Positions 22,526 to 35,779 of a DNA stretch of 64,000 nucleotides are shown one piece after another. The notes beneath the pieces were generated by a model. It searched no databases. It was not told where the DNA came from and saw nothing but the letters and a program-made list of their open reading frames with translations. Numbering within the stretch: the first letter of the stretch is position 1; each line of letters begins with the position of its first letter. Both the position numbers and the translations under genes were made by a program. Source of the DNA: Mesorhabditis belari (Eukaryota > Nematoda > Chromadorea > Rhabditida > Rhabditidae); the NCBI GenBank assembly GCA_958450365.1, contig CAUEEP010000264.1:20400-84399 (forward strand), read 5' to 3'.

Positions 22526-24212
22526 TCACGGATTGGGTTCTGCACGTAATCTGGTCGGGAGAAAAAGTTCTATTTTTGAGTCGAGCGCTTTCATGTGAAC
22601 GAGAGTTCGTCCTTCTTCAATCGGATTTTTGATTTCATCCGAAGAGACATAAACTCGGCGAATGAACTCGGGTAATTTGGTGAATTGTAGCACAAATGCG
22701 CGAGCAAAAACGTCAGCCGTGTAAAAGCCCTCTTCGACAGATCGATGAACCTAGTTAAGCGTAATTATACACAAAACTATGAAGAAAATACCACATCGGC
22801 AGCACAACGAGACCATCCTTCACGTATCACTCCCAAGCGTCCAAGCGAGGCTCGGCCAGCTTGTAACCTCAATCCTGTGCGTTCATCATTGTATTGTTGC
22901 TCAGCGGAGATCAATAACTCGGTGCCTTTCACCTAAATTTACTAGAGTTTGAAAACCTTCGGCAAAAACTGACAGTTCCAGCTCCAATAGTTCCGCATTT
23001 TTCATTTTCAACGTTTGAAAAGTCTCTTTCTTTTTCTTTTTGAGCATATCTCGGCGTTCCGGTGAACATGTGCCACCACCGCCACTGAACAATAACCGGT
23101 GCAGGTGGTGCTCGGCACTTGTTGCATCCAGGGCAATATTCTTCCCATTCAAACTAAATGCAGGACAAATTAAAACAAAAAAATGCACTAAATACCGATA
23201 TTTCCATATCATCAGGCGATCGCTTTAGCATTTCCCAGATATAAGCCCATCGTCTTTTCGCTGATCCAAAATACCATAATTTCCGTCGTCTCTCTTCTAT
23301 ATGCCGAAACCATCCCACGCCAACATCTCCAATGGAAAATAGTGGCTTTTCGCTATTTCCATCGATTTCAACCTAAACTTGTTATAAAGCCTGAGTACTT
23401 TTTAAAATGAACCTATTCACAACTAACCTTAAATGGTCTAACAGAGCGTCTTAGATCTTCAATAATAGCCATGGCGCTTTCACATTGTCTCTGGATGTCC
23501 TTCTCATTGGTGAATACTTCAGGAACAAGTCGTTTGAGTGTCAAGTTATCATAACCACCGGGGAAAATACCTTAAAACATTTAATCAAGGCCTCACACTT
23601 GTAAACCTGCCTATGGGCAAAATTATTTGATCCCGCTTCTTCAACATTCCCGTCAGAACAATTCCAACAGTTGCATCACCCCCAACTATGTAAACAGCAT
23701 CGGCTTCTTCATGATCGACTGCTCCAGCAAGAGCTTCAAGTTGGGCTTCGTTGTCGGCTTTGACAATATTCACCTAAAACCAAAACATTGCATCACAATC
23801 ACAAAATGTTCACAATAGAAAACACAATAACATTTTTCGTTTATCTAGATCATTTTAGACTACCCACAAATTCTATCAGGCATTGTTTTATAATACTCAA
23901 GACCATTAACCAAACCTGAATTCCAGCCAAGTGTAGTAAAGGCAGAGCGTTGGAAGTGAAATCGTCGTAACAACTCCTTTCGTTAGCACCCACATTTGCA
24001 AGAACGAATACACGTCGACATTTATCTTCGGCCGATATAAGCTGTTCACCAAACTTGAGGGCTTCTTTTGCGTATTGAGTCCGAATCTCGTTATTTCTTT
24101 GTTTTCTTCGCACCCACTGTCCGGCCCAAGCAAGCAGCGTAACTCCAAGAAGAGATTTCTTTTTGTGTTCCCAAAGAGTCGTTCCCAATTTCTGAATCTT
24201 CGCGATCACCAT
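22526..24212 (-). CDS. agk: Acylglycerol kinase (AGK/MULK-like), variant kinase motif
   Basis: AGK is a mitochondrial lipid kinase making lysophosphatidic and phosphatidic acid, and in vertebrates a TIM22-complex subunit. N-terminus: WEHKKKSLLGVTLLAWAGQWV, matching the membrane anchor of human AGK. Then ALPLLHLAGIQVNIVKAD and the DAGKc loop VYIVGGDATVGIVLTGML, followed by LPIGRYFPGG, RPFKVEIDG, SIGDVGVGWFR, KLWYFGSAKRRWAY, and a C-terminal half with CPGCNKC, GRASLGRLGVIREGWSR and FTKLPEFIRRVYVS. The usual GGDGT is GGDAT here, a change at a glycine central to ATP binding. The ATG directly follows ctttcag, a likely trans-splice site. The intron 23571-23606 appears to end in AAG. Stop at 22526-22528. 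Confidence 0.88.
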
Positions 24213-24760
24213 CTGAAAGTTTAAAATTAAATATTTTTATCTGAACAATTATTACGTATTATTTGAAACCAAATTCTCAAGCCTTGGCTTAAAAAAGAAT
24301 TAAAACGTTTCAGTTTGCGTATAATGAACGAATTTCGGCCTGTTTTATGTGACAAAAAGCTTTAATCCATAACAATAACAACTCATTTTAGAGGTTTATT
24401 CACCCCTAAATTTAGATTTTCTTGAAAAAATCTCAGACTATAAACTCCCAATATACGGTAGGTAGTCGTGTGTACGCTAAATAAAGTTCAGTTTTCCTGC
24501 TCAAAAAGCCCGATCAGCACACCCAAGAAACTAGTTTTTTTTCTGCCAAAAGTCGTTCAATTCAGGAAAAAAGTGGAAAATTAGGTATTGTAAATTTAAC
24601 AGGGTGTTCGCAAACAAGTTTGCACAAAGAAATTTCAACGTTTTTTCTCCTCGTATTTAGCCATGTTTTGGGTATTCAATATACAATTTATCTCCATTCA
24701 ACAAAAATTAATTACAAAACGAGCACAAAAGGTTACAGCCAAACAAAAAAATACAAAGGC
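24213..24760. other. Intercistronic region PRG-1 to AGK
   Basis: 548 bp between the PRG-1 stop and the AGK start on the same strand. It contains the PRG-1 3' UTR and no further ORF. The length is greater than typical for an operon but does not exclude one. Confidence 0.4.
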
Positions 24761-27990
<3,230 letters not shown>

Positions 27991-28736
27991 GAACGAGCAA
28001 AAGAGCAAAAAGGTAACAGAATAGCTAGAGTGGGATCGGCTTACTCTCGAGTGCGCTTTGGTGAGAAAAGTATAGAATCCAATCAGAATAGTTTTGGAGG
28101 TTAAAGAGTTTCATAAAACAGCAACGAGAAAATGAAAAGATCTAGCGCAGCGCAACTATCCAAGAAAACCAACAGCGAATTAAGACGAGTTAAAAAACAA
28201 CGATTCTTTTGTTTTTCGGTCCTCCAATTGCCCTAGAAACTTATTGATATTCAGTCATTCGATGGAAATCCTTTTATTGTGTTGTCCACTGACTTATTCA
28301 CCTATATAAAGCAAACTTTTAATTTTTTTATTTTTAAAAAGAACAAGCGCTGCGAAGTTCCAGATTTGAGTTGTTGTAACATTTTTTTACTCTTCTGTAT
28401 CATACACGAGTGGCACAAAGTTTGATTTTCAAGAAAATTGCGCGTTTTGAAGCCAAAATCAAAGTTCTATTGATAGTGAGGTGTGACACTCTTGCAACGA
28501 GTCTGTGATACTTACAGTATTACCCACAATCAATATACTTTCAAAGCACAACTTAACTTTTCACTCCAGCTATTATACTTTTGAAGTACCGCCCCCAACT
28601 GTCCCTATCGAGTGTCCCCATAGTACCCTCCCCACAAGTGTCCCCATGTGCGTTTTTTATTTTTTTAACCGCTTTCAAGTAAACTGTTCGCTTTTTTTAT
28701 TTTCTATGATAATTTCAAAATTATTTGATTCAGGTA
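27991..28736. promoter_or_regulatory. Upstream region of PRG-1
   Basis: No exon recognised. An actctag acceptor-like site lies about 60 bp upstream of the PRG-1 ATG. At 28715-28736 is a 22-bp exact copy of part of the PGAP4-like exon 3 (see findings), ending at the mariner insertion point. Confidence 0.4.
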
Positions 28737-29505
28737 TTAGGTTGTCCCATAAAAAATTGCGGTTTTTTTCATTTGATTCGTATTCAGCGACAAATTAACA
28801 CTTTCTCTTTCTGTTTTTTTTTATTATACTGCTTTACAATTCTAGTTTTATGTGCTAAATTCTCTTTTTTAGGAATCAAAAACAAAAAAAGTTGTGATCG
28901 ATCACATGTCGCTGTCTCGTAAAGAAATCCATCAATAATCCATCAATGATATTTGAAGAGGATTTCCGCGGCCAAAGCAGCGAGAGAAATCAATTCTTTT
29001 ATGGGCCAACAATCGTCAAGGAAAGGACTACACGATGGTGGTTTCAGAAGTTCCGAAAAGGTGACAACCGGCTCACACGAAAGCGAGGAAGCGATCGTCC
29101 CAGAAAAGTGAATCGACAGACGTTGAGGCGCCAACTTCAGCAAAATCCCGAAGGAACGACTCGGATTTTGGCACAAAGCTATTACTGAAGAATGACAGTA
29201 TGGCGTTGGCTCAAAAAACCGGAAGAAAGTGGTTGAAACAGCGGCAAATTCCCTATCATTTGAAAAATTCGATTAAGGGCCAAAGAGCGCGGTCATGCCG
29301 TCAACTACTGAACGAATATCGATGCGGTCGGTTTCCTCTTTTCAATATTGTGACTCATGATCAATCGTGGATATTCTATGATTGTCGAGTGTTGAAACGG
29401 CAATGGTTGAAGAAAGGTCGATTGGGAAAATTGGTGGAAAAACGAAATACTGTTTTTTACAGTCCAAGCATTAATTCTTGAATGCATACAAGTCTTCCTT
29501 ATCAC
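28735..29505 (+). pseudogene. Decayed mariner-family transposon
   Basis: A TA at 28735-28736 is followed by TTAGGTTGTCCCATAAAAAA, a classic mariner left end. Downstream, broken frames encode the HTH region (ERTTRWWFQKFRKGD, SDRPRKVNRQTLRRQLQQNP) at about 28946-29185, and the catalytic region at about 29200-29480 with VTHDQSWIFYDCRVLKRQWL, the counterpart of the VTGDEKWILYDN block carrying the second catalytic Asp. At least one stop/frameshift separates them and the last part of the transposase is missing; no matching right terminal repeat is visible before 29669. Not capable of transposition on its own. Confidence 0.88.
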
Positions 29506-29668
29506 TTCTCAATCAATCGTTTCTTCTCTTTCTTGCTTTACGGCGAGTGGCTCTGACTCAACACACTGATAAATCAAAACGGAACCGAGCGAAGAAAACA
29601 TCGCTTTTTACTAGTGAACAACTTATTCACACTATTTTTATTGAATCATCTAGCATGTATTCTTTAAA

Positions 29669-31950
29669 ATGTTATGGAAGAATCAAATAGTTCGATTATT
29701 TCTCGGGCTCATCAGTTCCCTTTTCTTGATATCGATTTTGAAGGCATTTCTGCCGACTATTGGTGAATTTTATGCACAATCTCAAAAGTTTGAATTGACG
29801 GGGAGCACAAGAAATTGAATCATTAATCATTGCTATTTCAGCATCGGAAGATTTCTTTTTCCCGGCGTCCTACAATGGAAATTTGGAAGGTTTGCAAGAG
29901 AAACGTGTACGAGAAGCTCGGGAGCTCTTTCAATTATATCGTGAAAATGAAAAACGATTTGTGAGTACTTTTCCGCAAAAACGAAAAAGGTCCAATTCAG
30001 TTTGACTTTTCGATCACCATCATCACCACTGATAGACCTCAAAATTATTTGATTCAGGTACTAACGAAGTTATTGAAAACCCTAGTAATAAGAAGAATTG
30101 TTCTAGTTTGAGACAAGTATAATAGAGCTGATCTCAAAATATCCGCTAGCATTTTGCCTACTTTGGATACTCTTTAAACTGTTACAGTACGATTTCGACA
30201 GTACAACACTTTTAGCACTACATTTACTTTACTTTTACTTAGCTTAGTTTAGTTTTACATCAAATACCTACTTTTTTTTCTACGCCTTAAAAGTTGAAAA
30301 GCTTTTTGCTGTTCTTGAAAAAGGCCAATATTTGCTGAATTCCTACAACTTCTTAAACCTAAACAATAACTATTTCAGAGCATCGGTTATCTTTTCGGTG
30401 AGTATGGGAACAAAGCCAGGCCATATATTGAAATCTGCAATGTTGATCAGCGATACAACGAGTTTCTCAAAGAGATTCAAGATCATATCAACATTTTCAA
30501 TGTATCAGGTAAAGAGTAAAAATCTAGAATAAAATCTAGAATACTTTCCTTTAAGCAAGACTATGAAAAATAGGTTCTAGAGAAAATTCAATACGACACC
30601 GAAAGCTTGGATCAACGATTGGAAAAAGAGGCACGAGATTATTGGAAATGTTTGCAAAATAGTGATCGACATTCACCGTAAGTAAAATCTATTCAAATTT
30701 CCTGTTACTTTTAAAGGAAATAAATGAATTTTTGCTTAAAATTCCATTTAAAATTCCATTCAGATTCATTCTTTTGCTTGAAGATGACGCTGTGGCGACT
30801 CTAGAATTTGCAAAACTTATCCAAGTTGAATCATCTCTTTTTCTATCAATCTCTCAATCTCTTTAGTCAGTGATCTCACATCTAAAATCTCATGACTCAA
30901 TCGATTATGTCAAACTTTATTATCCACCCAGAAAATGCGGCAATCCGGCAGTGTTTCTGGTAAGTTAGTTAGTTACACAATGATCTTTGACAAGCTTCAG
31001 ATTCATTTTCATTTCAGATTTTCATTATCTCCCTTTCTTTTTCATGGTGTCTCCTCTATCTTTCATCTTTCATTCAATGGTCACCTAATGGTCCAAAGTT
31101 TACACAAAGGCGATCAATCGTTTTTCCCATTTTGATTCTAACATGTTTCATTCTTTATGAAGGGATTTGGATCATCGGTGGAGCGCAGGTAAAGTGCAAT
31201 GAAACGTTCAAAAATAGTGATTAGCTCGCGGCTGATTTTCGATATTTTCTCACAGGCGGTGTCTACTTGTCGTACCCGAAATCTTGCTGTACGCAAGCGG
31301 TTTTGTTTAGGTCAGTGAGCTTGTCTTCTTCCTTGTCTTTCCTATTTTTTCTTGGGTAAAGTACCGTAAATACTGTAATAGTACCCCACCCCCCTCGTAC
31401 AGTCGCGTAGTCGCAAAAGTTTTTTAGTATTTCATTTTTTTCAAAGCACCCGTACTTTCAAAAAATACATCTTTGGTATCAAAAAATAGCCCTGAATTTC
31501 AGCTATTTTTTGATACCTAAGCGCGCATTGTAACATAAATCAGTGTCGAGAAAAACTCGTTCAAAGCTAGTCTACACAACACTCCGCACCGTCATTATGG
31601 GGGTAGGTTACAGTATTTACGGTAGGCGCTGATAGCTCGGTGGTAAAGCATCTGCTTGGTAAGCAGAAGGTCGAGGGTTCAACTCCCTTCGCTTCCTCTT
31701 TGCCATTCATCTCTTTACTTTATCGGATAAACTAAAAGAATTCCATTTAAAGGACTTGTCGAATCGCCGAAATCGTCTCGGAGTTGAGCAAAATTCCTGG
31801 AAATATTCAGCTACCAAAGGTTAGTGAATAACCCGGAAATCTTCAAGTTACAATGTTCAGGACAAAATCCTTGACTCTTCAAAGTTCGTCGGCCGATCCA
31901 CCGACACAAATCTTTTCATTCACATCGGCTCGTACAGCAGTGTACTGTAA
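29669..31950 (+). CDS. PGAP4/TMEM246-like GPI-GalNAc glycosyltransferase
   Basis: PGAP4 is a Golgi enzyme adding GalNAc to the GPI-anchor glycan. Exons 29669-29762, 29842-29960, 30001-30084, 30379-30501, 30574-30677, 30764-30824, 30867-30959, 31018-31177, 31256-31310, 31753-31819, 31861-31950 give 349 residues. Exon 1 encodes a signal anchor (VRLFLGLISSLFLISIL). Then ITIITTDRPQNYLIQV (human ITIITVDRQPGFHYVLQV), EICNVDQRYNEF, LEKEARDYWKCL, the metal-binding LLLEDDAV, DYVKLYYPPR, a pair of TM segments (IFIISLSFSWCLLYL; IVFPILILTCFILYEGIWII) inserted in the catalytic domain as in human PGAP4, YPKSCCTQAVLF, and LFIHIGSYSSVL at the end. The 442-bp intron 31311-31752 carries MITE B and a tRNA-like gene, and seems to end in AAG. 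Confidence 0.88.
31362..31624. mobile_element. Foldback MITE, family B (copy 1)
   Basis: Ends TACCGTAAATACTGTAA and TTACAGTATTTACGGTA are perfect inverted repeats. The interior has an inner hairpin (GGTATCAAAAAATAG / CTATTTTTTGATACC) and the phrase GTACAGTCGCGTAGTCGC. Copies at 40275-40542 and, more diverged, 58607-58872. Located in a PGAP4-like intron, directly abutting the tRNA-like sequence. Confidence 0.88.
31625..31696 (+). tRNA. tRNA-Thr(GGT)-like gene or pseudogene
   Basis: Cloverleaf parts: D-arm AGCTCGGTGGTAAAGC, anticodon arm TCTGC-TTGGTAA-GCAGA (five perfect pairs, anticodon GGT at 31658-31660), T-arm GAGGG-TTCAACT-CCCTT. The acceptor stem pairs poorly (GGCGCTG with CGCTTCC), and the 5' side touches the end of MITE B. 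Eukaryotic nuclear genomes normally decode ACC with AGT, not GGT, so a pseudogene or tRNA-derived repeat is more likely than a working tRNA. Confidence 0.55.
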
Positions 31951-32410
31951 GTGTGTACTAAAGGAAAATACACTAAATGCTGAACTGTGGTGTACTGTAA
32001 TTGTCATTGTATGCAAGAATTTTAAATCAAATTTAGACGTAAAAACGTCCATCTCGACGATTTGGTGCGTGGATTTGAGCTCTCGTAAAAACCAATCAAT
32101 TTGTTCAATCTTCAAAGTTTCCTTTCCTTTATTCAAATTGTTCAACTCAAAGATAAATACACAATTCTATTTCGAAATTTTTGTACAAAAGAAAACAGAA
32201 AGAAATGCAAATTTTGAGGCTTTTTCTATAATGGTTGTAAATGAGCGGAAAACGAGCAGCACAACAGATCACTGGGTCGTAATCGTAATCGTAACGTAAC
32301 GAAAGACCAAACAAATCGTTTTCCTGACAAACTCCCACAAACATTTCTCAACTTCACAGCATCGATATCAAGCTTAAGGCTAAATTTCTAATTCTAATCT
32401 AATAGAAACG
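31951..32410. other. Intergenic spacer
   Basis: 3' UTR of the PGAP4-like gene and upstream region of the next gene. No exon or repeat recognised apart from a short CGTAATCGTAATCGTAACGTAAC microsatellite at about 32278. Confidence 0.4.
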
Positions 32411-34409
32411 ATGATCAAAGATCTTGTTTTGTCATTTGGCGTGCTTCTCGTTTTGCTCACGCTTGGTCACTTGGGTCACGGATGTGCGGGTGGTGAGTTA
32501 CATATTAGAGTTAAATATTAGAGTTACAGATTAGAGTTACAGATTAGATTTACATATTAGAGTTACATATTAGACATGGGCTTTTTTTGTAGATAACGAG
32601 CCAGTTCCACGTTCTAGAAAACAGCTCTTGATTTCTAGAGCTATACATACAATGCTATTTCGAGCCTTAGAAAACAAGAGCTGTTTGCTACAAAAAAGCC
32701 CATGTATTGTATATGATGCGTTGAGTATCATCACTTAAGTAATATCTTTTCTGAAATACATCTATTTTAGAAAACTACCGTAGTTTTTCATTTAATCAGC
32801 CGCTTTTGGTATCATTTGATGAGGCATTACAAGGCATTAAAACCTAAAAAAGAAAAAAAACAATCAGCCACCGGTTTCGAACCAGTGACCTCCCGTCCTC
32901 CCGTCCTAACTCACTACCACCCCACCACCGCCGTAATTGCTAGCCTAATGCAGCGTAATTGTGGAAGACAGGCTTGTAAGGTCGCGGTTTGATTTCTGAA
33001 ACTCCTTACAAAACTTTAAACGCGTACAACTTTTGACAGAGTGATCCGTAGAAGAAAAGAAAAGCAGCATCATGATCAGCGTGAAATTCTGCGTCGAATA
33101 ATCTATGCTTTATATGATTTGGCCAGCATATCCAATTGACCTTCCCTTGTCAGTCAATGATACAATTGAGCTGATCGAATGTATGAGCACCGTAGTTTTC
33201 AAAATTGGTGCCTTTTAGAAAGTGTGCTGTAATGGAATATGTTGCTGATTCTATTTTTTTTACAGGAAATGGCAACGATTTCGAATTGGTCACAAACCCG
33301 GCCTTCACAATGGAGATCAGCCCGCCAGTCGGATGGACTTTTTTCCCGATTTTGGTGAGTTAACCTAACTCGACTGTTTTTGTTAATTTGATCTATGAAT
33401 TTTTCAATAATTTTAGCCAAGTGGAGCCACGGCTCCAACACAAAATCCATGGTTTTTCATTGGTCAATCAAACGATACAACTCAAGCAAAGCAACGAGCC
33501 ACAAATGAGATCGAAGCTGCGGTTTGTTGAAGATAATTCGATTCTGAAAATCTATCCTATAACTGAATCTAAACAACTAAAAAAGAAAGCAAAAAGAAAG
33601 CAAAAAGAAAGCAAAAACAAACCAAAAACAAACCAAAAACAAAACAAAACAAAACCAAAGATTTAGATGCTAGAATCGTTGATGGAATCACAAGTTCCTC
33701 TCCCGGGCATCGTTGTCAACAACGATTGGACGCCGATTCAGGTTAAATTCTTAAATTCTTAAAACCTCGAAGTTTAACTGATAATTGCTTAACTGATTAT
33801 CTAAATCTTTTATTCTCTAAAGATTTTCAGGTAGAGAATCCAGACGGGAAAACGACAGGCACTGGGCCATTGTATGGAAAAGTTGAGGGTGGAGCGCTCA
33901 CACAAACTGCACCTGGAGCCACGAGTAAGACAGACAGACAGACGGACAGACGAACAGACAGACAGACAGACAGAAAGAACTCGCAAAACACTTTCAAGCG
34001 TACTTTGTGCTCGAAACAAAAACAAAACAAATCCTTTCTCGCACATTAAATTCATTAATTCTTTTACACAAAAATCTCGAGTTCGACGTGGACTTTGTGC
34101 TTGTAGAAACACCTCTTTTCTAGTATACTCAATTTTCCATTTCTATTATCCAATCGCTTGAGAAGAGATGCGTTTACGTGTTCCCAGAAGAGATACGTTT
34201 ACGTGTTCAAGCACAAAGTACACGACAACTATTAGCTCTGATCACAAACTTCAGCTTTGATCTATACGGTGTACCACCATCAATTGACGGTGACGGTGAT
34301 GAATCTAAAAGCGACTCGTTTTACATTGAACATCGTCAAAAATGATTTCATCCAACGCTTAACCACCAGATACAATGTGAAATTTGTCGGAAGTGTTGTC
34401 ATTAATTGA
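32411..34409 (+). CDS. Small secreted protein, nematode family of unknown function
   Basis: Exons 32411-32492, 33266-33354, 33417-33521, 33667-33741, 33831-33924, 34255-34409 join in frame to 199 residues. Residues 1-about 24 are a signal peptide (LVLSFGVLLVLLTLGHLGHG then Cys). The mature part shows ISPPVGWTFFPI, APTQNPW, TNEIEAAMLESLMES (amphipathic), VVNNDWTPIQ, TGPLYGKVEGGAL, then TLIYTVYHHQLTVTV. The order (SPPVGWT, an Ala-rich helix, a V-x-N-x-x-x-P strand, TxTV strands at the end) recalls small secreted proteins of C. elegans that I remember only as uncharacterised; no function is claimed. Intron 1 is 773 bp and contains a foldback and a tRNA-like relic. Confidence 0.65.
32575..32705. 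mobile_element. Short foldback element in intron 1 of the secreted-protein gene
   Basis: Arms ACATGGGCTTTTTTTGTAG and, reversed, CTACAAAAAAGCCCATGT enclose further mirrored pieces (AAACAGCTCTTG / CAAGAGCTGTTT). About 130 bp, non-coding. Preceded by four to five copies of an ACA-TATTAGAGTT unit at about 32500-32570. Confidence 0.75.
32866..32950 (-). pseudogene. tRNA-derived relic
   Basis: Minus strand shows a T-arm ACTGG-TTCGAAA-CCGGT and a D-arm-like GGGGTGGTAGTGAGTTAGG, separated by a duplicated GGACGGGA instead of a proper anticodon arm. In intron 1 of the secreted-protein gene. Confidence 0.45.
33927..33972. repeat. GACA microsatellite
   Basis: Tandem GACA units with minor interruptions in the last intron of the secreted-protein gene; an A-rich AAAAGAAAGC/AAAAACAAACC run is at about 33580-33656 in the preceding intron. 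Confidence 0.8.
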
Positions 34410-34838
34410 TTATTCATTCATTTTCAATTGTGTAAATAAATTTTGGTGTTGGGAAAGAGGAGCAGAGTTTGGCCATTGATAAAGCCGCAAAATAGAGTTT
34501 TTTTGAGGCTAAAATAGAGGCAAAAGGGAGACAAAATAGAGACAAAGCCGCAAAATCGAGTTTTTTGAGTACAAAAAACTATAAATAGTGCCACTCAACT
34601 TGATCTGAATTGTGGGAATGAATGGAGAATGATTGAGATATCTACCAAAAGTTGAAGAGGCCAAAGATAGAGCAATCGAATCTTCAAATCTTTTCTGCAG
34701 AAAATCATCGAGATCAAGTCTTTCCCTTTTTTTTTCCGTTTGACCCTTTCAAGTGGCCGATAGTTTGTGAGCGTTTTTTCTGATCTCTTTTCACACCTTT
34801 TCATCAATTTGTGCTTTCTGATGAGTGAGTGAGGAGAG

Positions 34839-35350
34839 ATTTCGATCTAACTCTCGAAAAATCATTGCACACAAAAAAAATGAAAGTCATGATTTGTGAG
34901 AAACACTTCAAAGAGTAGACGGCTCAAGCTTTAGAGTTCTCTTATTACTTACAGACTTGTAACATTTCATAATATATATGTCGTAGCCGTTAACAAATGA
35001 TTCGTTAACGGCTAGCCGATTACAAATCGTTTGTTAACGGCTAGCCGATTACAAATGAAGCTTTCGCTAGCCGTGTACAATTTGCAATAGCCTTTCTGCG
35101 AAAATGGATCGATTCAAATGAGTTTTTGAATCGAGCCATGTTCGCTAGCCGTTAACAAATGATTTGTAAGCTATTTATGCAAAACGCAAACTAATCAACG
35201 AATCACAAGAAGTGAAATAAAATTTATAACATTTAACATGTATAGATTTCGATCTAACTCTCGAAAAATCATTGCACACAAGAAAATGAAAGCCATGATT
35301 TGTGAGAAACACTTCAAAGAGTAGACGCCTCAGACTTTAGAGTTCTCCTA
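34839..35350 (+). repeat. ~100-bp direct duplication flanking a foldback element
   Basis: 34839-34942 (starts GATTTCGATCTAACTCTCG) recurs at 35247-35350 with few changes. Between the copies lies the left half of the TATGTCGTAGCCG-type foldback. Confidence 0.8.
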
Positions 35351-35520
35351 GCCTGAGCCGTCTACTCTTTGAACGTCTACTCTTAACGTTTATAACAAAC
35401 AAATTCGTTAGCGGCTAGCCGATCATTCGTAAAAGGCTAGCGAAAACTTTCATTCGTCAACGGGTAACCATTAACGAATGATTCGTTAGCGGCTGAATTT
35501 CGTAAGCGACTACGACATAC
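34975..35520. mobile_element. Foldback element with TATGTCGTAGCCG ends (copy 1)
   Basis: Starts ATATGTCGTAGCCGTTAACA and ends near GCGACTACGACATA. The interior repeats GCTAGCCGAT/GTTAACGGCTAGCC several times in both orientations. Same terminal motif as the element at 63452-63957. Confidence 0.75.
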
Positions 35521-35548
35521 GAATACGAATTTCATAAACGGCTATATA

Positions 35549-35779
35549 CAGTACTGGACAATGAAATATGATATTTGAAAAACGATCGTCACTTTCGCGC
35601 GTCTGTAACTCCCTTGTCTTTGAGTTTAAACTATTAGTGTTATACATTTTCTGAAAGCTCTTTTCAAGTGCTACACAATGGTAATATTAATATTTAGAAA
35701 TGCGGTAAAGACAAGGGAGTTACAGACGCGCGAAAGTGACGATCTTTTTTCAAATATCATATTTCATTGTCCAGTAGTG
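35549..35779. mobile_element. Tc1/mariner-type MITE with TA target duplication
   Basis: Left end CAGTACTGGACAATGAAATA, right end TATTTCATTGTCCAGTAGTG, flanked by TA on both sides. Inverted arms are about 80 bp and near-perfect (CACTTTCGCGCGTCTGTAAC mirrored). No ORF. CAGT-type ends and TA duplication match Tc1-like elements. Confidence 0.88.

Noticed and set aside
22901..23212. Separate 103-codon ORF between AGK exons
   Set aside because: It is a shadow frame; the AGK frame through the same bases encodes CPGCNKC and continues in frame to the conserved C-terminus.
29200..29481. Functional mariner transposase
   Set aside because: Frame breaks and the missing C-terminal part with the third catalytic residue show that it is decayed.
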